Shown here: positions 34,710 through 45,487 of the stretch, piece after piece
How positions within the stretch are numbered: the first letter of the stretch is position 1
Layout of the letters: every line of letters starts with the position of its first letter
DNA from: Anisodus tanguticus
Lineage: Eukaryota; Streptophyta; Magnoliopsida; Solanales; Solanaceae
Length of the DNA: 64,000 nt
Assembly: GCA_034509755.1 (NCBI GenBank)
Contig: CM067550.1
Location: 6,255,001 to 6,319,000, forward strand
Reading direction: 5' to 3'
Notes under the pieces: model-generated
The model's database searches: none
What the model was told of the DNA's origin: nothing
What the model saw: only the letters and a program-made list of their open reading frames with translations
Program-made: the position numbers and the translations under genes

Positions 34710-36257
34710 TACTACTACATTATTTAGTTTTCTCTTTTACTTACAATATATATATGTTATCAGGAAGCATTCTTACTATGAGAAACATTATATGATCTGA
34801 CTATGAGTTATGATCACAATAACTTGTTGATTCGCATGAATATTAGGGGTGACAAAATGCCTATGATAACATTTCTCCAAGTTTAGACGGGTTACAACTC
34901 ACTCATTTATTGGCCCAATCCCATTTGCAGTCCAGTTCATCCAAAAATTAAGTTGATATGCAATTCAAATTAATCTATAAGAAACATTATTAAAAAGATA
35001 TTCTTATCTATGTTTAATATGTTATATATAACTATAAAAAGGAAAAAAAAGACTTATTAAGTACTTAAAATATTATAAAAGAACAAATAAAGAAATTAAA
35101 TCCTAGTAAGAATTAGGCGGGTTGAATTTGAACGGATATTTATTTAATTCAGCTCATTTGACTCGTCCAAATTCAGCAAAACCTGTTCATTTGACATTTC
35201 TACATCATTATAAATCTTTGAAATATTAGATTAAACCACTTTATCATGCTATTTTACTTCATTACATATAGCTTGTAAGGAGAAAAATGGAAATGAAGGT
35301 TACATGATCATGAGTTCGACATAAAACTAAACATCACCCATAAATCTCTTAGAACCTTAGCTTGTTTGAATTGACCCCCCAAAAAAAAACGTGGGCTAAG
35401 GGGAAAAGGTGTGGGAATTCATGATTCATTGTCCCTTTTAAATTTTTGGCATTTTCCTGGTTAAGGCATAAAGATAGTTAAATAATGTGTTCATCATTAT
35501 TTTCTTTTGTCAAGTGTACTAGGCATATCCTTATTGAAAAAAGTTTATTCAAAGATTGGCTACCCACCATTGAATACAAAAAATATGCCCTTCTTTCTTC
35601 ACACTGTTCACAATGGTGGAGCCAATTAGAGGTAAATCCAGGAATTAGTACAGTATTTTCATTCCTCAAAACTTGACAAGAACATTAGAGGTAAATTAAG
35701 AAGGAAAAAAAAAGGAATCAACTTACACAAGATTTATTGTGAAACTTTCCGAGACATGTTCTTTTTTCTTTTTGATTGGGCTTGGACTGCTAGATTTGGA
35801 TTTTGACTCATTATGTGATAAAGGGCTCAACTGTCTTCTTTGATGTGTTACTGTTAATTCGTAACTACCAATTTCTTTGCTACATCCATTTATTGGGCTT
35901 ATAAAAGGGCTTTTTGTGAGGTTGGTTGGGCTAATTGGATAAAACGTTTTTGTCGAAGAAATTGCACGGTTTTCCTTCAAATGGGCTAATATTTAATATT
36001 TTCCCATCAAAAATCGAACTTATGTCTAGCAGGGGAATAAGTTATTTAGGACGCGGGATATAATTTGTAGGATATTATGATGCGAAAATATAAACTTATA
36101 ATAAAAGAAAAAGTTGTTTGTCTTGAGGAAAGATTAAAGACCAGCACACATGCGAAATTGAATGAGATTTTGTTGTCCCTCAGTTTTATAGTTTTATTCA
36201 GGCCCAAGATCCAAATCAGTCTTTCCAAATGTGAGTGCTAAAAAGAAAAAAAATATA
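34710..36257. other. Intergenic DNA; right part paralogous to about 60360-60660
   Basis: No gene is recognised. From about 35880 the text (GGGCTTATAAAAGGGCTTTTTG, shortened here, then GGCTAATTGGAT and TTGTTGTCCCTCA) recurs at 60386-60480, marking this as the far 3' flank of the duplicated SPH segment. Confidence 0.5.
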
Positions 36258-36425
36258 TGCAACAAATATTCTTTCTTGATTATTTCCTTTCAAAATCATA
36301 GTACATATACTAGAAGTACAAGTATAATCATAAGCTACAATTACGGTAAGTAATAGCTAAAATATACATCTACCATATACAGAATGTACATAATTATGAC
36401 TAAATATAATTTTCCTATTTTATCA
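36258..36425 (-). repeat. 3' LTR of Copia-2
   Basis: On the minus strand it starts TGATAAAATAGG after a G-rich tract (GCGAGGGTG, 36426-36434) and ends at about 36258. Similar sequence recurs at 40756-40908. Confidence 0.75.
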
Positions 36426-38485
36426 CACCCTCGCAGTCGAAGCGGGAGTCGGTGTATGCCGAGACTGTCCCGAAAGTCTTCAAATAAAACCAGCGGAAGA
36501 CCTTCTGTAAAAATGTCGGCAATCTGATAACGTGACGGGACATGTAAGACACGTACTTGTCCACGAACAATCTTTTCGCGAACAAAGTGAATATCTAGCT
36601 CAATATGTTTAGTGTGTTGGTGGTGAACCGGATTCTTTGAGAGATAAATTGCACTAACATTATCACAATAAACCAATGTCGCCTTCGGAACTAGACAATA
36701 GAGCTCTAAAAGAAGGTTCCGTAGCCAACAAGATTCAGACACCACATTGGCAACTTTGCGGTATTCTGCTTCGGCACTGGATCTGGACAAGGTCGTTTTC
36801 TATTTTGAGGACCAAGAGACCAAATTATTACCAAGAAATACACAATAACTAAATGTGGATCGTCTGGTATTCGGACATCCACCCCAATCGGCATCTGCGT
36901 ATGAAATAAGAGTGGTTGTCAAAGACGGATATAAATGCAAGCCATGAACGAGAGTGCCCTGAATATAACACACACTGCGTTTGAGATCATGTATGCGATC
37001 CTCCATTGGGTTATGCATGAATAGACAAACCCGTCGCACATCATAAGAGATGTCGGGCCTCGTGAAGGTGAGATATTGCAGGGCTCCTGCAAGGCTACGG
37101 TAATGTGAGGGATCAACATACGGCTTGCTGGAAGAAGCACTCAACTTTGACTTAGTATCAACCGGAGTGGCGGATGGCCTACACAATGACATGACAGCTC
37201 ATTCAACGATCTCTTCTACATACTTCTTTTGGGATAAAAATAAACCACATACATGACGTGTCACAACTATCCCCAAGAAATAACCCAGTGGCCCTAGATC
37301 TTTCATAGCAAACTCAGAGCCAAGCAGTGACATGATAGACTTGTGAAGAACATCAGATGAGGCAGTTAATATAATATCATCCACATACAAAAGAATGTAA
37401 GCTATATCATTACCCCGACGGTATATGAATAGAGAATGATCAGACCTGCTGTTAGAAAACCCAACGTGTGAAATATAATTAGCAAACCTCTTGTACCAGG
37501 CCCTAGGAGCTTGTTTGAGCCCATACAATAATTTCTTCAGTAGGCACACATGATTAGGATAAATAGGATCTCTGTACCCCATGGGCTGATACATGTACAC
37601 TATTTCATTGAGTTCTCTATGCAGGAAGGTATTTTTTACATCAAGTTGATGAAGCGGCCATGCCTTCGAAAGAGTCATACTGAGTATAATGCGAATAGTT
37701 GCTGGTTTGACCACCGGACTGAAAGTCTCACTGTAATTCACACCAACATGTTGAGTCTTCCCATCACCTACAAGACGGGTTTTATGCCTCTCAAATGTAC
37801 CATTAAATTTTTCTTTATGACTAAAAATCAACATAAACCGAATCACATTAACATCAGGAGGACGGGGCACCAAATCCCACGTCCTATTATTAATAAGAGC
37901 ATTAAATTTATCATCCATATCTAATTTCCAATTCGGGTCATTAAGGACAGACACAAAATTACGGGAAAACGGTGACTTGGTAACATAGGTGTGAAGATCG
38001 TATTTTTTGTTTGGCTTAAAATTCCCGTGTTGACTACCAGTGACTGACCGTTGGTCGGAATTGGAATTGGGCCAGAAGTGGAGGACGGACTGCCCGACAA
38101 TGGGCTGACAGTGACTGAATTTCTGGGTAGTGGGCCAGCAGTAGCTAGGCCGCTCATGCCTGACGGTGGGCCGAGACCCAGCGGACTGCCAGCAACTAGG
38201 CCCGATAATTGGGCCAAGACCCAGTGGACTGTCAGCCACTGGACCCGGCAATTGGGCTGAGACACCAGGAAAAATAGGACCTATTTGGGAGGCCAATTTA
38301 TTGATCAAAGATGGGAGTATGCTATCGTTAAGAAATTCATAGGTAAGAGGCACGGAACACTGCAATTTGGCAAAAGGGAAATTTGTTTCATAAAAAATTA
38401 TGTGACGACTTATGATGATTTTGTTAGAGGATAAGTCGTAACATTCGTAACCATGATGATTTGACGGATATCCCAAAAAAAACAC
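36426..38485 (-). pseudogene. Copia-2 reverse transcriptase and RNase H
   Basis: A single minus-strand frame covers most of RT and RNase H with only two stops, one near 37199 (TGA after KKYVEEIVE) and one near 36800 (TAG after VSWSSK). RT motifs are HQLDVKNTFLHRELNEIVYM, LLYGLKQAPRAWYKRF and an intact active site LLYVDDIILTASS. RNase H shows SRSSAEAEYRKVANVVSES, LVYCDNVSAIYLSKNPVHHQ and IHFVREKIVRGQVRVLHV, ending at the polypurine tract. Both stops fit CGA-to-TGA and CAG-to-TAG changes. This is the best preserved polymerase in the window but could not be translated in full. Confidence 0.9.
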
Positions 38486-39349
38486 GGAGTGTACTGGGGT
38501 TGAAGTTTAGTGATGGTAGTAGAAGAAAATAGAGGATATCATAAACATCCGAAAACCCGTAAATGAGAGTATGATGAGAGGTATAAAATTGTGAGTGGGG
38601 ATTGGTAGGCTACTTGTTTGCTCGGAAGTATGTTTAGAAGATAGGTTGCCATTTGTAATGCATGATGCCAAAATGATGGTAGGAGAAAGGCATGGGCAAG
38701 TAATGTTCTAACAATGTTGTTAATGGTTCAAATTTTTCTTTTTGCTTTTCCATTTTGAGATGATGTATGTGGACATGAGAGACGAAATGACAAACCATTA
38801 GTTTTGCAAAAATTCCAAAATGGCCCATTACCAAATTCTCTACCGTTATCACATTGAATATTTTTAATGTCCCGTTCAGATTGGGTGCGGCTATATGCTC
38901 TAAAGGAGAGGAATGTGGAAAAAACTTGTGACTTTTTTAGACAAAGGAAACGTCCACAAAAAATTAGAGTAATCATGCAACAAAAGAAGATAATATCTAT
39001 AGCCCGAAGAGCTCAAAACGAGAGATGTCCAAATATCACTATGGATAATATCAAAGAGCATAATAGTACAAGAATTAGAAGCAACAAAAGGCAACTTAAC
39101 ATGTTTTCCAAGAGAACAAGAGCGACAAACATGAGAATTGTGAGTTCTAATACACTCAATAAATTTATTTTGTCTAAGGGATGCAAAAACATGTGCTCCC
39201 GGATAACCCAAACATTCATTCCATAAAGAAGGAGCCAAAACTGCAAAAGTGGATGGTAATGTTTTTTGATGTGTGGTTGTGGTGATTGGATAAAGCTCGC
39301 CTCGACTATCACATCTCATTAGATGCATCCCCGTCTGAATATCCTTCAC
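38486..39349 (-). pseudogene. Copia-2 integrase
   Basis: The frame at 38900-39349 holds the zinc region (LWNECLGYPGAHVF, then HVCRSCSLGKH) and the core start (FDIIHSDIWTS with the first catalytic Asp, YYLLLLHDYSNFLWTFPL). A frame change near 38900 leads to IQCDNGREFGNGPFWNF at 38728-38976, then LSCPHTSSQNGKAKRKI, where the catalytic Glu position reads Lys. Frameshifts separate this from RT. Confidence 0.82.
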
Positions 39350-39781
39350 GGAAAAACCAAAAGGATCAAATTAACAGAAACTCAATTATCAGTAGTAAAT
39401 TTTCTAATTGAAATCATTTTTTTTAATTAATTGAGGAGCGTGAAGGACATTTTTTAAAGTTAACGGTGGGTTCGGAGGAGACAAGGTTGTAATACCATAA
39501 CCTCAAATTCAATTGAATAACCATTTTTTACAATTATATCATGATTATTGCTCAAATTAAAATAGGACGAGAGATTACCTTAGGAGAAAATCATATGAGA
39601 CGTTGCACTGGTGTTCATGTACCAATTTGCATCGGGCGAATTAATCCCAAGAGTATGCATCGCGACCTCGATATATGTCGGGGTCACCACTACCGAGTGG
39701 GCCTGCAACCACTGGCTCGGTAGTGGCCCAAGAATTCCTGGTTGATGTTGGGTCGCTGGCTGAGACTTGGGCCTGGCCTAG
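39350..39781 (-). pseudogene. Copia-2 protease remnant
   Basis: At about 39601-39627 the minus strand encodes NWYMNTSATSHM. Relatives have DTGATSH, so the catalytic Asp is Asn and the next Gly is Ser; both are G-to-A changes. Frames around it are broken. Confidence 0.7.
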
Positions 39782-40646
39782 TTACCGATTAGATAGGGGC
39801 AGGGAGGCACGACGGTTGCTGTTGGTCACCGCCTCTGCTGCCTCCTCCACCACGGCGGTGGCCGCCGCCCTTTCCACCACCGCGGCCATCGCTGCAGTTT
39901 TTGCTTCCATTACCGCTATATCATCCCTTTTGGCCACAATTTGGCGAATTTTCAAATTGTGTAGAAGTATCATCGGACAAAGCGGCAACCATGGCGAAAT
40001 TCGACACGGTGGCTGACTCTTCGGGAAAACCTGCTTCTTTGAGAATGAGCATAGAGCGGGCTTGGTAAAACGGTGGAAGAGGATTGCTTTGGCGGATGAG
40101 CGTACACACTCTATTATATGCGTCAGTGAGGTCGACAACCAGTTGTAAAACAAGTCGATTGTTAGTTACCGGTGCACCGACATTCTTGAGTTGGTCCGAC
40201 AAAAATTTGAGCCGTTGACAATATGCGGATGCATTGGGAAAATCCGTCATGTCGGTGGTGGATAATTCCTGATCAAGGATAACGGCTCAAGAATTTTTGT
40301 TGTCTTGGAATATGTCGCGTAAGAGATCCCAAGCCTCCATCGCCGTATAGTCAGGTTCAATAATTGTATGCAGCAAATTGCTAGAAATAGTGGCATAAAT
40401 CCACTGAAGAACTTTCGCATCGAGGGTTAACCATAATTCTCTTTTGTCATCGATTTTTGGCACCTTCTCCTTGCCTTTTTCCGGCGAAATTATGTGATGA
40501 ATTACCCGGTGGGATCGGCAGTGAATCTTGAAGAGCTCCGCCCACGTTGCATAATAGACGTTTTCCATCTCAAGAGTGATGGAAACATGAAATTTAATGT
40601 TTGAAACTGTGAGGGCTGGATGAAAAGAGGATTTCGAGTCAGACAT
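39782..40646 (-). pseudogene. Copia-2 gag
   Basis: The likely start at 40646 (MSDSKSSFHPALTVSNIKFH) opens a UBN2-type gag: ATWAELFKIHCRSHRVIHHI, LQWIYATISSNLLHTIIE and AWDLLRDIFQDNKNS. A stop near 40287 and continuation DFPNASAYCQRLKFLSDQLK, NRLVLQLVVDL and QARSMLILKEAG follow. The C-terminal part becomes Ala/Gly-rich low complexity. Sequence relation to the gags of Copia-1 and Copia-3 is clear, so the three belong to related lineages. Confidence 0.85.
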
Positions 40647-40755
40647 GGCTGACGGGAGAAGGATGGTGGTCGGCGACAAAAGGAAGGGGGGGGGGGGACA
40701 CAAGGAAGTAGTGTTAGGGTTTCAGGAACTTTTCCCTAGACTGTTGTTATAAAGT

Positions 40756-40908
40756 AAGAAATATTCTTTCTTGATTATTTCCTTCCAAAGTCATAGTACA
40801 TATACTAAAAGTACAAGCATAATCTTAGGCTATAATTACAGTAATTAATAACTAAAATATACAGAATATACATAATTATGACTAAATATAATTTTTCTAT
40901 TCTATCTT
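40756..40908 (-). repeat. 5' LTR of Copia-2 (partial)
   Basis: Matches 36258-36425 across GAAATATTCTTTCTTGATT to TATAATTTTTCTATTCTATC, with a short internal deletion. Boundaries are approximate. Confidence 0.7.
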
Positions 40909-41507
40909 TAACGAAAGAACCGTAAACAAAAAACAATATAGAGAGATTCTAAACGAGAGACGTCTACCTTAGATACGAAAAGAAAGATATGAAAACGGGG
41001 TAAAATAATACTCCAAACTACGTAAAATGTGAAAACTATGTACACCTGACATATCCAGTTTATGCTAAGAAGCCTTGCTAAAGTAGCGAATGTGGATACT
41101 AATTAAAATTATGTGGGAATACTATGGATGATGATGACTTGTTAGAAATTAAGACTCTTGTTACTTTCCATGTTTTTTCTTTGTCTCATATATGTGTTAG
41201 ATAATATCGTAAAAAAGATTTTAAGAAATATTCTGAGCAATAGATCAAAAGACTAAATAATTACTTCATGAATGTTGTTTAACGCATTAAATTTAAAATG
41301 ATATTGGGACATCTTGAATATCAATTTCCCCACAAATTAGACCCAATGAGATTGAAAGGTCCATTGCTCATTGAAAATAAAGTTCAGGGCATATTCACTT
41401 GGGAAGAATAAACAGAATAGCAAGTTTTTATACCCAATCCATGATTTTTTTCTCATTAATTTCATAAAACTTCAAATCATGATTATGCTATACAATTTCA
41501 TGACTCA
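40909..41507. repeat. 3' flank of SPH1, duplicated at about 60700-62130
   Basis: Shared landmarks are GAGAGATTCTAAA, CACCTGACATATCCAGTTTAT, GATGATGACTTGTTAGA/GATGAGGACTTGTTGGA and CATATTCACTTGGGAAGAAT. The two copies differ by many substitutions and insertions, so the duplication is old. Minus-strand transcription of SPH1 would end in this region; no unambiguous polyadenylation signal is identified. Confidence 0.75.
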
Positions 41508-41999
41508 CTACGGAGTTCTCTCCCAAATGATGGGTTCACTTTCAATATATTTCGTTGGTATTGGTTCACTTGCAATATGTCTAATTGATAGAGTAGTATC
41601 CCATTTGAACATCACACATTTACCTGCAAGCAACATGCATAGTCCATCTTCACGTATTTTCCAGTTGCATGTTACATCAGTAGTGTGACAAACATTAGTG
41701 GCATTCAAGTTAAACAACCCGAAAACCCCATGTTTCTCCCCTAATTTCAAGTCACAAGAAAGTGTGTTATTTTTTCCAGAATCAATGGATTCATAGAATT
41801 GATTAGTCCATCCTGGTTTAATCGAGAATTTGCCGTGATCCTCGCCATGTACGTAACATCTTGCTTCTACTATATTTGGAGCTTCATTATTCAGGGACAC
41901 AGTGAAAAATGTAGGGGAGCTTTGTGAATTAGCAACTGATAAAAATCTAAGTAGGAAGAGGCAAAGGACAAAGTGATGATGATGTGATGAGGAAGGCAT
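41508..41999 (-). CDS. S-protein homologue (plant self-incompatibility S1 family), SPH1
   Basis: A 163-residue secreted protein. The frame is open 23 codons further upstream, but the Met at 41999 is chosen because it directly starts a signal peptide (MPSSSHHHHFVLCLFLL, cleavage expected near residue 24-26) and sits 69 bp below a TATA box. The mature part shows the S1-family pattern: Cys48 in ARCYVHGEDHG, PGW at 62-64, Cys82 in TLSCDL, FGLFNL, Cys104, and CNWKIREDGLC (Cys111, Trp113, EDG 117-119). Two sequons (Asn77, Asn99) could be glycosylated. The family includes the poppy pistil S-determinant and many plant homologues of unknown role; a signalling function is possible but not shown. No intron is needed. 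The last 30 residues (IRHIASEPIP and on) look unlike the family and may be an extension. Confidence 0.82.
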   Translation of the reverse strand: MPSSSHHHHFVLCLFLLRFLSVANSQSSPTFFTVSLNNEAPNIVEARCYVHGEDHGKFSIKPGWTNQFYESIDSGKNNTLSCDLKLGEKHGVFGLFNLNATNVCHTTDVTCNWKIREDGLCMLLAGKCVMFKWDTTLSIRHIASEPIPTKYIESEPIIWERTP

Positions 42000-42067
42000 G
42001 GTGATTTCTTTTTTAAACTTTCTTGTTGTTATGTTTATGGTTTTTCGACTTGTTAATGCAGGCCACA

Positions 42068-42075
42068 ATTTATAG
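42068..42075 (-). promoter_or_regulatory. TATA box of SPH1
   Basis: The minus strand reads CTATAAAT 69 bp upstream of the chosen start codon, leaving room for a 5'UTR of about 35-40 bases. SPH2 has the same box at the same distance. Confidence 0.7.
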
Positions 42076-42416
42076 TGATTTACTTACGTGTGAGATATGG
42101 TTTTACATCAACTTCTTCATTAATGACAACATTGATATAACATCTCTTTTATTGAAACTGTTTGCCATTGTCTTCTAGACACTCACACTGTAAATAAAAA
42201 TTCACCATTGGTGTATTTTAACTTATTATGGTAGATTACATATCTTATTTTTTAGGTTAATTATTAATCTCACTTTAGTCAATTACTTGTAATATTTTTT
42301 AGCTGATCCGATAGTATAAAGTTCTTTTACATTATCAATGTATAGAAGTTAATTGAACTCTAAAAGAAAAGAAAATTTCTACTCCTAATTTAATTTATGT
42401 GTCCTAGTTATTATTT
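42076..42416. other. 5' flank of SPH1, paralogous to the SPH2 flank
   Basis: Matches 55794-58135 in pieces once later insertions there are skipped (for example CATCAACTTCTTCATTAATGA, TTGAAACTGTTTGCCATT, CTTATTTTTTAGGTTAA). Similarity is about 80% by eye. Confidence 0.6.
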
Positions 42417-42599
42417 TGAAGGGAAGCCTTGAAGTAATTAGTAAAGTTGTTGTCATGTGACCAGGAGGTCACGTGTTCAAGCCGTGGAAACAACCTCTTG
42501 CAAAAATGTGAGGTAAGCCGTGTACAATAAACCCTTGTGGTCCGGCCCTTCTCCGGACCTCGCGCATAGCGGGAGCTTAGTGCACCGGGCTACTCTATT
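42417..42599 (+). mobile_element. tRNA-derived SINE (SolS-like) inserted in a MITE
   Basis: It begins GAAGCCTTGAAGTAATTAG-like text with a box A-like TAGTAAAGTTG. Box B lies in GTGTTCAAGCCGTGG and the tail reads GCGGGAGCTTAGTGCACCGG. This is a sequence I know as widespread in Solanaceae. A perfect 12-bp duplication TAGTTATTATTT flanks it (42405-42416 and 42600-42611). The paralogous place near 58155 has one copy of TAGTTACTATTT and no SINE, proving insertion after the segment duplication. The surrounding 42382-42812 is a decayed MITE equal to 58138-58371. Confidence 0.88.
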
Positions 42600-42611
42600 T
42601 AGTTATTATTT

Positions 42612-43140
42612 GGAGTGTCAAATGATGTTTTCTTTGATCATGGTTTTCTCAAATATTTTAAATTATTAAATATTGTGATTTATAATATTTTTTATGTAGT
42701 TTCTAGAGGTAAAAATTTTATTTCAAAAAAATTTAAAATTTTATTTTCAAATTCACACGGGAAGTAGTTAGTTTGATTTTTAAACTGTGAATGAGGGCAC
42801 ATAAATTGAATAGCTGACGGTGTTGGCATAATTAAATGTTGCCCTTTATTTGGAGCTATGAATTATGCTAGGAGAACGGATAGAAGTTTACTTTTTCCTG
42901 TTTGGTTTAAACAAAACATTAAAAGGGAGGAAATTAATTAATTTTCCTAATCAACAATGTTTCACATTGGTAGAGATGCATTTTGTTTTAACACAAAATA
43001 AGCACTTAGCAGGAGCTTTTCTTCAACTAATAGTCAAACATAAATGAAACATGCGAACACATGTATACAAAGACTTGGTTGTTGTTTTTTTTCATATATT
43101 ACATAATTTTTGGTAAAAAATAATTACTGCAAATTAAATA
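42612..43140. other. Rest of a shared MITE and SPH1 upstream DNA
   Basis: No gene. The text aligns with about 58150-58720 (GTCAAATGATGTTTTCTT, CGGTTTAAACAA-like text, AAGACTTGGT). Confidence 0.55.
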
Positions 43141-43349
43141 TTCCTTCTCCATTTTAAATATCGTTTTAGCTCAAAATAAATTGTCTTCAATTATACCCTT
43201 AATATTAAAGAAAAATATGCGCTATTTAAGAGAAAACATCAATATACTTTTATTAAATGAGGATAACTTATTAAACTATCTCATATATTTATTAGTTTCT
43301 TAATAGACCTGAAATGAGCTAAAATAATACTTAAAATGGGTCTGGAGAG
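43141..43349. mobile_element. Stowaway-type MITE present only in the SPH1 copy
   Basis: The left end TTCCTTCTCCATTTTAAATA and the right end (reverse complement CTCTCCAGACCCATTTTAAG) are inverted repeats, with TA at 43139-43140 and 43350-43351. The paralogous text near 58710 reads straight across (GAAATACTATACTATC) without the element. Confidence 0.75.
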
Positions 43350-44059
43350 TACTATATTAGGCTAGTCCATTTAATTCGTTGCCTTTTGGTTAGAAAGCTT
43401 CCACTTCTTTAATTTTGTTATGGTGGACACAAAGCTTCCACTTAGTTTTGTTAGTATTTGCAAAGTATATTAAAAAAATACTCATTATACAATTCTTCTT
43501 TTTCTTCGCTTTTCAACAATCAGCGTTATTTTTTCAGCAAAAAATAGCTATAAAATGTCTAAAAGATGACAAAATTTGATCCAAACCAACTTCTAGTGAA
43601 GGAAAAAGATTAGCATAGCGATTTACATGAAAGCAAAGGAGTTGAAGGACAAAATCCTAGAATTGAATGAATAAACCATAGAGTTGAAGGAATAAACTGT
43701 ACAGTTTAAGAAAAAACACATGGACTTTGAACTAAACTTCAAAAAAAATCCTGACTATTCTTCAATTAATTTGCAAATGTGACTACCCAACTTAAATATA
43801 ATGTGAGAAATGGGATAGACAAAGTGCACAAATAACCACATATTTAAAATTAAGCCACTCGTATGACTTAAATTAATTTGTCAAAGTAACGTATAAAGTC
43901 ACTACTAAGGAAACAGAGGAACAGTGACCGTGAACATAAACATTATATCTATGATACTTTTGGAAAAGTTGAGAGACCTTTTAGTTATAAAAGTTATTTA
44001 GTGAGTTTCTATAAAATATTTGGACAAAATTAAACAACGTTTCACATTAGTATATAGAT
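43350..44059. other. Intergenic DNA; left end still paralogous to about 58730-58800
   Basis: AGAAAGCTTCCACTTCTT and GTTATGGTGGACAC recur at 58763-58799, after which similarity ends. No gene is seen. Confidence 0.45.
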
Positions 44060-44850
44060 CATTCGCACAAATGTCTCTATTTTGGGTTGTCTTTAATTTT
44101 GTCCTTTATTATTTTTGACGCGGTATAATTAAAATTTTCATCGGCATAATTAGTATTTATTTTTGGAATATGTATCATACATAACACAAATTATGCCGGA
44201 TTAGTCATAACTGTCAACACTTAACATAATAAGAAAAAAGTATAATTTCATATTTCGGTAGATATAATTGGCGTTTAATTTCAACATATGTATCATAACA
44301 TCTACATAAACTATGCCGCATAAGGCATAATTTCCAACACTCTACATAATTTAAAAAATTACAATAAAATTATGCCGCATAACTTAATTCCTACATAATT
44401 TATGTCGCATGAGGCAAAAATTCAATTTTCGAAGAAAAAAAATACTATAGAGACTATGCCTTGCGAAGTAGACCTGAATATTTTCGTAAAATAAAATAGT
44501 AGGGGAAAAAATTAAAGACCAGTGTGTTTGAGGGGTAATCCGCACGAAAACATTCGCACAAATGTCCCTATGTTGGGGCGGTCTTTAATTTTTTCCCTTC
44601 AAATTTGAGTTCTTTAATTTTTCCTTTATTATTTTTGGCACGACATAATTAGAATTTCGCTCGGCGTAATTAGTGTCATATCTTTGACATATGTATCATA
44701 CACAACCCACAGATTATGCGGATAAGGCATAATTGTCAACACTCAACATAATATGAACAGGGCATAATTTCAGAATTTGACATGTATAGTTAATGTTTAA
44801 TTTCAACATATGTATCATAACATCCACACAAACTATGCCGGATAAGGCAA
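44060..44850. repeat. Two tandem copies of a MITE-like sequence (about 490 and 300 bp)
   Basis: Copies start with ATTCGCACAAATGTC at 44061 and 44552. Both continue with GTCTTTAATTTT, TTTATTATTTTTG, CATAATTAGTATT/CGTAATTAGTGT and CATATGTATCATA. The first copy ends in AAAATTAAAGACC, the complement of its start, suggesting inverted ends. Related text appears near 60485 (TCATTTGCACTGTTGTCCC). Confidence 0.6.
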
Positions 44851-44922
44851 GCTGAATTTGATGTTCTTGTGAGAAACCAAACGTGGACACTGGTTCCCAA
44901 CGATCCTTCAAAGAATGTAGTC

Positions 44923-45184
44923 TTCAAAAGGCAACCTTGGTTTATTGCGATAATTTAGTTACATCTACCTTTCAGGTAATCCGGTTCAGCACCAACGCAC
45001 TAAACATATTGAAATGGACATTCACTTTGTTCGTGAAAAGGTTGCTCGGGGTCACGTTCGCGTATGCCATGTCTCGTCAAGATATCAGATTGCAGACATC
45101 TTTACAAAGGGTCTTCCCTCGGTCCTTTTTGAAAATTTTAGGGACAGTCTCAGCGTTCGAACTGTAAGTGACTGCGGGGGTGTG
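44923..45184 (+). pseudogene. RNase H end and polypurine tract of another Copia element (Copia-5)
   Basis: LQKATLVYCDN, then in a second frame MDIHFVREKVARGHVRVCHV, RYQIADIFTKGLPSVLFENF and the G-rich GACTGCGGGGGTGTG before the LTR. It is truncated at its 5' side and sits within Copia-4 without a visible duplication. Confidence 0.8.
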
Positions 45185-45487
45185 TTAAATATACACAATA
45201 TACACACAATATACATGTGTATATTGTGTATATTAAATCTCGGATTTGGTCCCAATAATAGCTCTCGGTTTTGGTTGTTTATGTAAAGTAATTTATGGTA
45301 AATATTTAGTATCCTAGTTTAGGTAATATTGTAATGTAATTAGTAGTGTATTACCATAATTAGTGTATTGCCATAAATGTATTGAATAAGGTTTTTAGAA
45401 TAGAATAGGAATAGGATTCTCCTATTTTGTAACTTGTATATATAGTCTTTCAAGTAATGAAAATAATCAAGGGAATTATTTCTTTCA
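45185..45487 (+). repeat. 3' LTR of Copia-5
   Basis: Starts TTAAATATACAC after the polypurine tract and ends GGAATTATTTCTTTCA. Its right half matches the solo LTR at 61303-61682 (TAAGGTTTTTAG, GGATTCTCCTATTTTGTAAC), so both belong to one family. Confidence 0.82.

Larger units (their letters stand above)
36258..40908 (-). mobile_element. Inactive Copia LTR retrotransposon (Copia-2), downstream of SPH1
   Basis: Minus strand order is 5' LTR (about 40756-40908), gag, protease, integrase, RT, RNase H, polypurine tract and 3' LTR (36258-36425). The two LTR regions share CTTTCTTGATTATTTCCTT, GTACATATACTA and ATAATTATGACTAAATATA. The 5' LTR lacks part of the sequence present in the 3' LTR and no primer site is recognisable beside it, and no target duplication can be fixed. 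The matching place in the paralogous segment near 60690 lacks the element, so it inserted after the duplication. Confidence 0.85.

Noticed and set aside
41508..42068. Longer start for SPH1 at 42068 (and for SPH2 at 55786)
   Set aside because: The extra 23 codons would begin at the TATA box and put a basic stretch before the signal peptide; the internal Met starts a normal signal peptide.
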